Source: Flavihumibacter soli
GTDB lineage: Bacteria > Bacteroidota > Bacteroidia > Sphingobacteriales > Sphingobacteriaceae
Reading direction: 5' to 3'
Assembly (NCBI RefSeq): GCF_010692725.1
Contig: NZ_JAAFZB010000091.1
Coordinates: 124,001 to 188,000 of the forward strand
DNA: 64,000 bases
Shown here: in pieces, positions 36,055 through 44,076 of the stretch
Position numbering within the stretch: position 1 is the stretch's first letter
Layout of the letters: every line of letters starts with the position of its first letter
Notes under the pieces: generated by a model
Database searches by the model: none
The model's input: only the letters and a program-made list of their open reading frames with translations
Told to the model about the DNA's origin: nothing
Position numbers and translations under genes: made by a program

Positions 36055-37707
36055 TTGAAAAATAACTACATCCTGGGATTGGTGAGCGCCGGACTGCTGT
36101 GGCTTGCCTGGCCTCCCCTGCCTTTCCTTTCGTCGCTGCTTTTCATTGCACTGGTTCCCATACTGCTTGCCGTCGAAAATATCATAAATAGCGACATCCG
36201 AAGGAAAGGAGCACAGGTTTTCCGGGTCAGCTTCCTGTGCTTTGTAATCTGGAATACGGGCTGCATCTACTGGGTGTTTAATTCCCTGAATGCGGTGATG
36301 CCTGCGTGGATGGCATCTATAATCTCAATTATTCCTTTCGGACTGGGAGCACTACTGATGTCTGTGGCCTTCTGGCTTTATTACCGGATCCGCCTGGTCA
36401 CAACCCGCTGGTGGAGTTACATTGCACTGGTTTGCTTCTGGATCGGCTACGAATATCTGCATCAGACATGGGACTTATCCTTCCCCTGGATGAACCTTGG
36501 GAATGGCTTCGCAGGCGATCACATGCTGGTGCAGTGGTATGAATATACAGGTGTGTACGGCGGTACCTACTGGGTGCTGATGTCTAACATACTGGCGTTT
36601 GAAACATGGCGGGCATATAAAACAGCTCCGGCAAATAAGGTTGTTGAAGTGAAAAAACAGCTGCAGCTTGTAATTCGCACCATTGCACATATCCTTATCC
36701 CAATAATTGTATCCCTGATAATTTATTACGGCTACGAGGAAAAGATCAATCCTGCCAACGTTATCGTTGTCCAGCCCAATATTGATCCCTACGCCAAATT
36801 CGGGTCTTTACCTGCCTCAGAACAGGTTAAGATACTGACCCGCCTGTCAGATTCGCTTGCACAACCCAATACGGAATACTTTATCTGGCCGGAAACAGCG
36901 ATTGCAAAGGATACCGATGAAGACGCTATCCGCACCGATTCAAATTACCAGACCGTACAATCTTTTTTAAATAAGTATAAAAACGGCAACGTCTTGACCG
37001 GTATCGAAAGCTATGCCGTTTATTCATCTGCAAAAACAGAAACCGCACGCCTGGATGAAGCAAGTGGAAGCTACTTTGACGTTTTCAATGCCGCCATACA
37101 GATCGAGAACTCGCCAAAAGTTCAGTTTTATCATAAGTCAAAACTAGTACCGGGGGTTGAACAAACACCTTTTTCTTCCAGTCTATCTTTCCTGAAACCC
37201 GCTTTCAAAGCCTTTGGTGGCTCCGCTGGCGGATACGGCAGGCAGGATAGACCGTCAGTATTTTATTCACAAAATGGGATCGGGGCTGCCCCCGTTATTT
37301 GCTATGAATCAATCTGGGGAGAGTACGTCGCCGATTATGTCCAGCAGGGCGCACAATTCATCGCGGTGATCACCAATGACGGCTGGTGGGGAAATACGGC
37401 CGGCAAAGATCAGCACCTGTTATACGCGAAGTTGAGAGCTATTGAAACCCGGCGCTGGGTGGCACGCTCGGCGAATACCGGAATATCAGCATTCATAAAT
37501 CAACGCGGAGATATTGTCCAGAGATCCGGTTGGTGGGAAAGAACCGCCCTTAAGGCTGACCTAAATCTAAATGATGAACTGACATTTTATGTAAAGCACC
37601 AGGATTTTATTGCTTTGATCGCATGTGCTGGAAGTGGCGCCTTCGGAATATTTTTAATCATTAGCCTGTTTAAACGGAGAAAAACAAGGGCCCTAACTAA
37701 TAATTAG
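36055..37707 (+). CDS. lnt: Apolipoprotein N-acyltransferase
   Basis: 550 residues starting with TTG 36055 (MKNNYILGLVSAGLLWLAWPPLPF). Several membrane helices come first, then a periplasmic carbon-nitrogen hydrolase domain. The catalytic triad can be placed: Glu in WPETAIA, Lys in YHKSKLVPGVEQ and Cys in VICYESIWGE. A final helix (FIALIACAGSGAFGIFLIISLF) anchors the C terminus. It adds the third acyl chain to the lipoprotein N-terminal Cys. It fits functionally with lspA and the lipoproteins in the window. Confidence 0.95.
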   Translation: MKNNYILGLVSAGLLWLAWPPLPFLSSLLFIALVPILLAVENIINSDIRRKGAQVFRVSFLCFVIWNTGCIYWVFNSLNAVMPAWMASIISIIPFGLGALLMSVAFWLYYRIRLVTTRWWSYIALVCFWIGYEYLHQTWDLSFPWMNLGNGFAGDHMLVQWYEYTGVYGGTYWVLMSNILAFETWRAYKTAPANKVVEVKKQLQLVIRTIAHILIPIIVSLIIYYGYEEKINPANVIVVQPNIDPYAKFGSLPASEQVKILTRLSDSLAQPNTEYFIWPETAIAKDTDEDAIRTDSNYQTVQSFLNKYKNGNVLTGIESYAVYSSAKTETARLDEASGSYFDVFNAAIQIENSPKVQFYHKSKLVPGVEQTPFSSSLSFLKPAFKAFGGSAGGYGRQDRPSVFYSQNGIGAAPVICYESIWGEYVADYVQQGAQFIAVITNDGWWGNTAGKDQHLLYAKLRAIETRRWVARSANTGISAFINQRGDIVQRSGWWERTALKADLNLNDELTFYVKHQDFIALIACAGSGAFGIFLIISLFKRRKTRALTNN

Positions 37708-37760
37708 ATCCATTGTTGTAAATTAATCTGTTAATTAACCAATTAAGCTTTCCTGATCAT

Positions 37761-38732
37761 ATGAAAAACGACCGCCGTAGATTTTTGCAGCACCTGACTG
37801 GCATCGCTGGTATAGCCCTCCTTCCGTCAGTTCTTACTTCCTGTTCATCCAAGGTAAAAGGACAGCCCCTCAGCAACGACCCCAGCAAGCTATTCTTCGA
37901 CATCTCCCTTGCCCAATGGTCATTGCATAAGGCATTCTTTGCTAAAGAACTGGATCCTCTTGATTTTCCTGTGATTGCGAGAAAGCAATTCAACATCGGT
38001 GCTGTAGAATATGTCAATGCCTTTTACAAGGACAGAGCGAAGGATACTGCCTACCTTAACGAACTGTTGAAACGCTGTAAAGACAATGACGTGAAAAATC
38101 ACCTGATCATGTGTGACGGCGAAGGTAATCTTGGAGAGCCTGATGATACAAAAAGACTTCTTGCAGTAGAAAATCATTATAAATGGGTGGATACGGCAAA
38201 ATATCTAGGCTGTGCTACCATCCGGGTGAATGCATTTGGAGTAGGAAGCCGCGAAGATGTTCACCACGCCGCTGTTGATGGCCTGAGCCGCTTAAGCGAG
38301 TATGCCGGCAAAGAGAACATCAATGTCATTGTCGAGAATCACGGCAGTTTCAGTTCAGACGGGATGTGGTTGTCTTCTGTTATGAGAGAAGTCAACAAAC
38401 CGAATGTGGGTACGCTGCCTGATTTCAATAACTTTTGCGTTGAACGTGACAACGGTAAAGAATGGGGAGGAAATTGTATCAAAGAGTACGACCGTTATAA
38501 GGGAACTTTAGAAATGATGCCTTTTGCAAAAGGTGTCAGCGCAAAAACAATTGATTTTGACGAACAGGGAAACTGCGTCGAGACCGATTACAATAAGATG
38601 CTGAAGATTGTTAAAGATGCCGGCTTCAAAGGTTATATGGGAATTGAATACGAAGGCGAGAAACTTTCGGAAGTTGAAGGGATCAGAAAAACAAAAGAAC
38701 TCATTCAAAGGGTTGGAGCGAGCTTATCTTAA
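37761..38732 (+). CDS. Tat-exported sugar phosphate isomerase/epimerase-like lipoprotein
   Basis: 323 residues. The N terminus has a twin-arginine signal (DRRRFLQHLTGIAGIALL) ending in a lipobox (VLTSC), so it is likely a folded lipoprotein exported by Tat. The rest is a TIM barrel of the xylose isomerase-like/AP endonuclease 2 superfamily: FFDISLAQWSLHKAFF, IRVNAFGVGSREDVHH, INVIVENHGSFSSDG and GYMGIEYEGEKLSEVEG, with Glu/His/Asp metal ligands. Substrate unknown, probably a carbohydrate derivative. A strong hairpin follows. Confidence 0.88.
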   Translation: MKNDRRRFLQHLTGIAGIALLPSVLTSCSSKVKGQPLSNDPSKLFFDISLAQWSLHKAFFAKELDPLDFPVIARKQFNIGAVEYVNAFYKDRAKDTAYLNELLKRCKDNDVKNHLIMCDGEGNLGEPDDTKRLLAVENHYKWVDTAKYLGCATIRVNAFGVGSREDVHHAAVDGLSRLSEYAGKENINVIVENHGSFSSDGMWLSSVMREVNKPNVGTLPDFNNFCVERDNGKEWGGNCIKEYDRYKGTLEMMPFAKGVSAKTIDFDEQGNCVETDYNKMLKIVKDAGFKGYMGIEYEGEKLSEVEGIRKTKELIQRVGASLS

Positions 38733-38754
38733 AAACCGTTTCTTCCAAATGCAT

Positions 38755-38790
38755 AAACAGAAGGGCTGCAAGCATGCAGCCCTTCTGTTT
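38755..38790. terminator. Terminator hairpin between convergent genes
   Basis: AAACAGAAGGGCTGC and GCAGCCCTTCTGTTT are perfect 15-bp arms around a 6-base loop. It sits between the isomerase-like gene and nadE; T-runs are short, so it may act as a bidirectional terminator or mRNA stabiliser. Confidence 0.75.
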
Positions 38791-38845
38791 ATAAAGAATT
38801 GTAATGATCAGCGATCTACCGCTTCTCTTAAACGACAATAAATAA

Positions 38846-40486
38846 TTAACTCAGGTACTTTCCAACGATTGGAATTCGCCGCCCCATACCGAAAGCCTTT
38901 GGCGAGACACGCAGGATCGGGGGAGCCTGCTTACGCTTGAATTCAGCAATATTCACCATTTTCAGAACCCGGCGTACCAGGCTCTCATCAAAGCCTTGCG
39001 CGATAATAGCGGCGGAGCTCTTTTTCAGCTCGATATACTGGAACAACAGCCTGTCTAAAACATCATACTCCGGCAATGAATCAGAGTCCTTTTGCCCGGG
39101 CCGAAGTTCGGCAGAAGGAGGTTTTATTATGCTGTTCTCAGGGATGATCTCCCTTTCACGGTTGATATAGTTAGCGAGTTTGTAACACTGCGTTTTATAC
39201 ACATCCCCGAGCACTCCGATCGCACCGGCCATATCACCGTATAACGTCCCATAGCCTACTGCACATTCGCTCTTGTTCGAAGTATTCAATAAAATATAGC
39301 CGAACTTATTTGACATGGCCATCACGACGATTGCCCGGCAACGCGCCTGAATATTCTCCTCGGCGACATTAAACGGCAAGTCATTGAACACCGGTCTCAT
39401 CATGTTTTCAAAAGCCGTCGCTGCTTCCTTTATAGGAATTATCTCATGCTTGCAGCCGACATTCCTCACCAGGTCCAAAGCATCCTTTATTGAATGATCC
39501 GTGGAATATTCTGAAGGCATTAAAACGGCCATCACATTCTCAGGGCCCAGGGCTTTAGCTGCCAGCGCGCAGACCAATGCCGAATCAATCCCGCCCGAAA
39601 GGCCAAGCACCGCCTTACTGAAGCCCGACTTGGTAAAATAGTCTTTAATGCCCATCACCAGGGCATCATGAATTTGTTCAATATCGTTTTGCGGGTTGTG
39701 AACCACAGGGGTATAGCTTTGAACTTTACCATCCACAAAATCATAGATCTTTATCTCTTCCCGGAAGTAAGCCATCTCATCGAGCAATGCACCCTCCTCA
39801 TCAAATACAAGAGACCCACCATCAAAAATAATCTCTGTCTGTGCTCCTACATGGTTCACATAGAACAATGGCAGATTATATTTCCGGCAGTTATCGCTCA
39901 GAATCAGTACTCTTTCCTCATCATGGTTATATGCGAAAGGTGAAGCCGCGATATTGATCATCAACGAGGGACTCTCCTTGATAAGCGCTTCCATAGGTTC
40001 AGCAAGGTACAGCGGATTATCATTGATGTTCCACAAATCCTCGCATATCGTTAACGCAATTTTTTGATCTTTAAATTCTATACAGCTGAATTTAGTGGCT
40101 GGCTCAAAATATCGGTATTCATCAAACACATCGTAATTAGGCAATAAGGCTTTATGCACCACTGCCTTTACATGCCCATTTTCAATAAACAGGGCTGAAT
40201 TAAAGAGGTCTTTGCCCTGAACTTTAGGATTGGGTGTGGGTAATCCGATTATACAGGCGATATCCTGGCATGACTCAGTGATCTGTTCAGCCGATAGTCT
40301 GCATAATTCAACGAATTCTGTAAACTCCAGCAAGTCAATAGCCGGATAGCCACATACAGAAAGCTCAGGGAAGACAACAAGATCTGCCCCCTGCTCTTTA
40401 GCATCCTGTATCGCAGCAATTATCTTTTTCGTATTAGAATCGAAATTGCCAATATGGAAGTTTAATTGTGCCAGGGCGATTTTCAT
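38846..40486 (-). CDS. nadE: Glutamine-dependent NAD+ synthetase
   Basis: 546 residues in two domains. The N-terminal nitrilase-type glutaminase has Glu in FPELSVCGYP, Lys in VHKALLPNYDVFDEYRYFEP and Cys in LTICEDLWN. The C-terminal synthetase has the P-loop LGLSGGIDSALVCALAAK, then LLNTSNKSECAVGYGTLYGD and PPSAELRPGQKDSDSLPEYD. It converts nicotinate adenine dinucleotide to NAD+ with ammonia tunnelled from glutamine. The leader carries AGTATTTAGTA, a word also found upstream of atpG. Confidence 0.97.
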   Translation of the reverse strand: MKIALAQLNFHIGNFDSNTKKIIAAIQDAKEQGADLVVFPELSVCGYPAIDLLEFTEFVELCRLSAEQITESCQDIACIIGLPTPNPKVQGKDLFNSALFIENGHVKAVVHKALLPNYDVFDEYRYFEPATKFSCIEFKDQKIALTICEDLWNINDNPLYLAEPMEALIKESPSLMINIAASPFAYNHDEERVLILSDNCRKYNLPLFYVNHVGAQTEIIFDGGSLVFDEEGALLDEMAYFREEIKIYDFVDGKVQSYTPVVHNPQNDIEQIHDALVMGIKDYFTKSGFSKAVLGLSGGIDSALVCALAAKALGPENVMAVLMPSEYSTDHSIKDALDLVRNVGCKHEIIPIKEAATAFENMMRPVFNDLPFNVAEENIQARCRAIVVMAMSNKFGYILLNTSNKSECAVGYGTLYGDMAGAIGVLGDVYKTQCYKLANYINREREIIPENSIIKPPSAELRPGQKDSDSLPEYDVLDRLLFQYIELKKSSAAIIAQGFDESLVRRVLKMVNIAEFKRKQAPPILRVSPKAFGMGRRIPIVGKYLS

Positions 40487-40489
40487 AAT

Positions 40490-40508
40490 AGTATTTAGTA
40501 ATTAGTAC
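40490..40508 (-). repeat. Short-word repeat in nadE leader
   Basis: AGTATTTAGTA at 40490-40500 followed by ATTAGTAC; the same 11-mer recurs at 44972 in the leader of atpG. Confidence 0.5.
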
Positions 40509-40535
40509 TTAGACAAGAAGCAAAACCTAGGAACC

Positions 40536-41183
40536 TTAAAAGAAGATTCCAAGGTTCAAAGCAATATAAGAATTCTTCGCCTGGGCGTCTCCATCTAAAA
40601 CGTCTGCAAAACCGTTGCTGTAAGATAAGCCGGTCATCAGGCTCATATTCTCACCCATCTTCCACTCGGCGCCACCACCCAGCAGTAGTCCAGCTCTGAA
40701 AGTATTGATCAGGTCGCCAATGTCCTTATTCTTTTCGTCCGGTGTTCCACTGTTTGTATACATGATGTCCTGCTTGCTGCCGATGTTGATGCCGGTATTT
40801 AAGCCGAACTGCCCATAAAAACGTCTGTTCATTATATCATTGCTTTTCAGCTTAAGAGTCAGGGGCACTTCGAGGTATTGCAGTTTATAGATCGAAGTAT
40901 TTGCACCTGAAGTAGTACTCCCTGCCACATTAGCCTTTGCATTTAGGGTACTAACAGTCAATGCAGTTGAGAAATAGTAATTTTCTGAAAACGGGATATC
41001 AGCAAGTACCCCATAGGAAAAACCGGTTCGCATGCCATCGGATTCTGCCTCCGGAGTCTGACCTGAAGGGAAAGTCAGCCAGCCAAATGTGGGTGAAGCT
41101 GTAAACCCGAGTTGGGATTTGTATTGAGCGGTCGCAAGTAAGGGAGCCAGAAAAACGGCTAGTAGCAATAATTTGAATTTCAT
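40536..41183 (-). CDS. Outer membrane beta-barrel protein (PorT-like fold)
   Basis: 215 residues with a signal peptide (MKFKLLLLAVFLAPLLATAQ). Alternating amphipathic strands follow (LGFTASPTFGWLTFPSG, GFSYGVLADIPFSENYYFSTAL, KLQYLEVPLTLKLKSN, FYGQFGLNTGINIG, AGLLLGGGAEWKMGENMSLM) and the protein ends in a phenylalanine (LNLGIFF), as expected for a BAM substrate. It belongs to the broad Bacteroidota outer-membrane beta-barrel group; role unknown. Its stop is 49 bases from the nadE start. Confidence 0.85.
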   Translation of the reverse strand: MKFKLLLLAVFLAPLLATAQYKSQLGFTASPTFGWLTFPSGQTPEAESDGMRTGFSYGVLADIPFSENYYFSTALTVSTLNAKANVAGSTTSGANTSIYKLQYLEVPLTLKLKSNDIMNRRFYGQFGLNTGINIGSKQDIMYTNSGTPDEKNKDIGDLINTFRAGLLLGGGAEWKMGENMSLMTGLSYSNGFADVLDGDAQAKNSYIALNLGIFF

Positions 41184-41255
41184 GTAATGAGATTAATAAT
41201 ATGTAAACAGCTTGAAAAAATTTTATGTAATGCCTTATCCTTTAACATCGTTTCC

Positions 41256-41263
41256 TACTTTCG
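41256..41263 (+). promoter_or_regulatory. Possible -7 box (TACTTTCG) for gldB
   Basis: Seven of eight match TAnnTTTG, 17 bases before the gldB ATG. No clear -33 box at the usual distance. Confidence 0.3.
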
Positions 41264-41280
41264 CTTCTTAAACAGAAACA

Positions 41281-42312
41281 ATGGATTTACAAAGACGCCC
41301 GCGAATCTACCTGATTTTTTTAATAAGCCTTTTCTCAACTTCATGTGTAGACAAGAAAGAAGCAGATGTGAGCCATATCAAGGTTGACTTGACAATTGAA
41401 CGCTTTGATAAAGAACTTTCTGCATTACAGCCCGCAGAGATTTCTGCAAAAGCACCGCAGCTAAAGCAAAAATATGGCCACTTCTATGCCGACTATATGG
41501 AAAGCATTTTAGGAGTAGGATCCGCAACCGACACTTCTTACTACCAGCAATTGCGTACCGTCCTTAACAACCCGGATTACAAGGCACTTGCCGACGAAGT
41601 AAATTCCAAACTTCCTGACCTCAGCGAACAGCAGGATCAATTGAAGGATGCCTTCAAACATATCAAGTATTATTACCCGGAAACGAAAGTGCCCCGCCTG
41701 ATCTCATTCTTTTCGGGATTTTCAGTCCAGACGCCGGTAGGCAACGACTATATCGGCATTGGTCTCGATATGTTCTTAGGACGCGATTCCAAATTCTATC
41801 CGGCATTAGTGCAGAGCATTCCGCAATACATTTCCAGGAGATTCACACCCGAGAATATTACCCCCCGGGTTATCGAAGGTTTTATTCGGGAAGACATGTT
41901 CACAGAAAACGATGCCGATCGATCGCTATTGTCCAAAATGATTTATAACGGTAAAATCCTTTATATGATGGACATGGCGATGCCCGAACTGGCGGACAGT
42001 TTAAAAATTGGCTATACCACCGAACAAATGGCATGGGCTGAAACTAACGAGCCGGAAGTGTGGGCTTACTTCCTCGAGAATGATCTGCTTTATGAAACAG
42101 ACTATATGAAGATCCAGAAATACCTGACAGAAGCGCCATTCACTCCCGGTATTGGCGCAGACTCAAAATCAGCACCAAAGCTGGGTGTTTATATAGGCTG
42201 GAAGATTGTAAAAAAATATATGGAGCGTAACCCGACTCTGGATCCCCCAGGACTAATGAAGGAGACGGATCCCCAAAAGATCTTAACCGGATCCAAATAT
42301 AAACCCCGTTAA
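41281..42312 (+). CDS. gldB: Gliding motility lipoprotein GldB
   Basis: 343 residues. A basic N terminus, a hydrophobic segment (IYLIFLISLFSTSC) and a lipobox Cys mark a lipoprotein. The body matches GldB: DLTIERFDKELSAL, YGHFYADYMESILGVG, VPRLISFFSGFSVQTPVGNDYIGIGLDMFLGRDSKFYP and YIGWKIVKKYMERNP. In gliding Flavobacteriia GldB is required for motility; here motility itself is not demonstrated. The usual neighbour gldC is not next to it. Confidence 0.92.
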   Translation: MDLQRRPRIYLIFLISLFSTSCVDKKEADVSHIKVDLTIERFDKELSALQPAEISAKAPQLKQKYGHFYADYMESILGVGSATDTSYYQQLRTVLNNPDYKALADEVNSKLPDLSEQQDQLKDAFKHIKYYYPETKVPRLISFFSGFSVQTPVGNDYIGIGLDMFLGRDSKFYPALVQSIPQYISRRFTPENITPRVIEGFIREDMFTENDADRSLLSKMIYNGKILYMMDMAMPELADSLKIGYTTEQMAWAETNEPEVWAYFLENDLLYETDYMKIQKYLTEAPFTPGIGADSKSAPKLGVYIGWKIVKKYMERNPTLDPPGLMKETDPQKILTGSKYKPR

Positions 42313-42333
42313 GGATTTACGAACATAATAGAA

Positions 42334-42365
42334 AAGGCTCATCGTGCATACGCATGATGAGCCTT
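42334..42365. terminator. Bidirectional terminator after gldB
   Basis: AAGGCTCATC and GATGAGCCTT pair over 10 bp (with further pairing inside the loop). The hairpin lies between the convergent gldB and the small minus-strand gene. Confidence 0.8.
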
Positions 42366-42387
42366 CTTATTTTGAAATAAAGAGTAA

Positions 42388-42606
42388 TTATTTTAAGACA
42401 TCGAGAACAGCTTTTACACTGATCACTATACCGATCACGAAAATTATGTTGGAAACCATATCAATAAATTCCCATGTACCCGCGAAACGAAGCATTACAC
42501 CTACAAGCCCAACAACTATTCCGATAGTCATTAATTTATAATGACTGATATCATTAGCATTGTTATCCTGAGCACTTTTCTGATATGTTTCTTTTAAATT
42601 TTCCAT
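42388..42606 (-). CDS. Small two-helix membrane protein, unknown
   Basis: 72 residues: a polar N terminus (MENLKETYQKSAQDNNANDI), then two hydrophobic helices (LMTIGIVVGLVGVMLRFAG and MVSNIIFVIGIVISVKAVL). It resembles many short Sphingobacteriia membrane proteins annotated only as hypothetical. It lies 70 bases upstream of the formyltransferase gene's stop, in the direction of its own end facing gldB. Confidence 0.7.
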   Translation of the reverse strand: MENLKETYQKSAQDNNANDISHYKLMTIGIVVGLVGVMLRFAGTWEFIDMVSNIIFVIGIVISVKAVLDVLK

Positions 42607-42676
42607 GTCCTGTTTTTGATGGCGCTAAATTACAAATCTTTTTAAAAACTTATAACAGAATATAGCAGGCTTTAAA

Positions 42677-43498
42677 CTACTCCTGCTTAGCTATTTCGAA
42701 TTCCGTAACTAAAATATTCTGATCAGAACATTTTAAAATCCATTCACCTTCCATACTAGGGTCCGTTAAAATAGATACATCTTTTACCAGAATGCGTCGT
42801 CCCTTCCTTTCCAGATACACACCGGGCCGCGGCGAAAACGCCCGCACCCTGCGTTGAAGTTCTAAAGCAGTCTGTTCAAGATCAAACTCACAAAGTTCCA
42901 CTGGAACCTGCCCACGGTAACCGGACTTTGAAACATTGCCATCTTGTTCCTCATAATCATCCGCATAATTTTCGTCAAAGAAACAGGGTATTATACGGGC
43001 AGTCTCCTGGGCAATTTTGTTAAATAAAGATTCAGAAGTTTCTTCGCTATCTATTGGAATAATTTTTCGGAAGAAAACCTTGCCCTCATCAACCCTCTCC
43101 GTCATTTGATGTATCGTAATCCCCGTGAACGGTTTATCCTCATACACCGCCCATTTCCAGGGAATAGGCCCCCTTTCCTCGGGCAATAATCCGCCATGAC
43201 AATTAATGGTGCCCATTCCGGCAAGTTCCAACAAGCTTTTTGGAAATATCTGATGATATCCTGTCACAATTATCCGGTCAATTGAACAGTCCCTTAGTTC
43301 GTCAATGAATGATCCTTCCTTAACTGAAGACGGACGAATATATTTGATCTTATTCCTCTCGCATATCTGGGATGCCAAACGATGATATGGAGAATCAAAA
43401 GGCGGAAATATTACGACCTCCGGAAAGATGCCCTTATCCTCAAGTTCAGTTAAACTGTCACTCAATAATTTATGAATACCAAACAGGGCTACTCTCAT
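42677..43498 (-). CDS. Formyltransferase-family protein
   Basis: 273 residues from ATG 43498 (MRVALFGIHKLLSDSL); an upstream in-frame start at 43555 adds 19 poor residues. The formyltransferase N-terminal domain is clear: RIIVTGYHQIFPKSLLEL, then INCHGGLLPEERGPIPWKWAV with the Asn and His of the catalytic set, and ITIHQMTERVDEGKVFF with the Asp. The C-terminal domain has RRVRAFSPRPGVYLERKGRRILV as in Fmt and ArnA. The loop is unlike Fmt itself (HGGLLPEERG instead of HASLLPRWRG), so a sugar or other amine acceptor is plausible. It is alone, with no sugar cluster. Confidence 0.82.
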   Translation of the reverse strand: MRVALFGIHKLLSDSLTELEDKGIFPEVVIFPPFDSPYHRLASQICERNKIKYIRPSSVKEGSFIDELRDCSIDRIIVTGYHQIFPKSLLELAGMGTINCHGGLLPEERGPIPWKWAVYEDKPFTGITIHQMTERVDEGKVFFRKIIPIDSEETSESLFNKIAQETARIIPCFFDENYADDYEEQDGNVSKSGYRGQVPVELCEFDLEQTALELQRRVRAFSPRPGVYLERKGRRILVKDVSILTDPSMEGEWILKCSDQNILVTEFEIAKQE

Positions 43499-43588
43499 TT
43501 TGTAAACATAATGAATGTTTGCAGTAACACCTTTTAAAGTGAATTGTGTTTCCAAAGAAAATGAGATTCACCAATAAATCTAATCGCC

Positions 43589-43765
43589 ATGGCAAAATAC
43601 TCAAAAAAAGCACAGGACAAAGTGGAGGAAAACATGCACGAGATGAAAGAAGGTAAATTAAAAACCGGGAGCGGGAAAAAGGTGACCAACCCCAAGCAGG
43701 CTGTTGCTATCGGTCTCAGCGAAGCCCGGAAGGAAGGTGCCAAAGTACCAAAGAAGAAAGACTAA
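43589..43765 (+). CDS. Small DUF6496-type protein, 58 residues
   Basis: 58 residues from ATG 43589 to TAA 43763-43765. Sequence: a lysine-rich N terminus (MAKYSKKAQDKVEENMHEMK), EGKLKTGSGKKVTNPKQAVA, then IGLSEARKEGAKVPKKKD. The motif MHEMKEGKLKTGSGKKVTNPKQAVAI (given here in parts) matches the small basic DUF6496 family of Bacteroidota and Proteobacteria; function unknown, likely nucleic-acid related from its charge. It is divergent from the formyltransferase with 90 bases between starts. Confidence 0.85.
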   Translation: MAKYSKKAQDKVEENMHEMKEGKLKTGSGKKVTNPKQAVAIGLSEARKEGAKVPKKKD

Positions 43766-44009
43766 CGGTATCTAAGCCGGGGCTCAGGCCATCAAAGGCC
43801 TGAACTTTACTACAAATGGTTCATACCATGTTCGGGTCAAGTCCATGAATTAATGGACTTGACTACTACCTGACCTAAACGAGTCCCCAGCATGGCTAAT
43901 TATTTTTTACTTTTTACAATAAGGATCTTTAGACTATCCAAAACATTTATACGCAGGACGATAGCATAAATATGTTACTCGCCTGGCGATCCGTGTTCCC
44001 CGAACTCAT
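43766..44009 (+). other. Intergenic stretch with hairpins, no larger gene
   Basis: It holds a short hairpin (CAGGCC/GGCCTG near 43785-43802), element B (43836-43883) and a run of AT-rich sequence. A 25-codon frame (start MANYFLLFTIRIF at 43892) follows element B but has no supporting evidence of being real. Confidence 0.4.
43836..43883 (+). other. Hairpin element B with conserved CTGACCTAAAC tail
   Basis: GTCAAGTCCAT (43836-43846) and ATGGACTTGAC (43853-43863) form a perfect 11-bp stem with loop GAATTA, followed by TACTACCTGACCTAAACGAG. The tail and stem core match element A at 20167, but the stem ends differ in both strands (GTCA/TGAC versus GGTT/AACC). Confidence 0.5.
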
Positions 44010-44046
44010 TAAAAAATAAAGCCTCTTACCGTTTTAGGTAAGAGGC
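44010..44046 (-). terminator. Terminator of the ATP synthase operon
   Basis: GCCTCTTACC and GGTAAGAGGC form a 10-bp stem with loop TAAAAC (minus strand), followed by TTTATTTTTT. It lies 31 bases after the atpG stop. Confidence 0.9.
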
Positions 44047-44076
44047 TCTTAATAAGTGTTGAATATTGAAAAACGA

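Noticed and set aside
43892-43969. A 25-codon frame after element B as a leader peptide.
   Set aside because: No ribosome binding site, no downstream gene on the same strand, and no conservation with the frame after element A.
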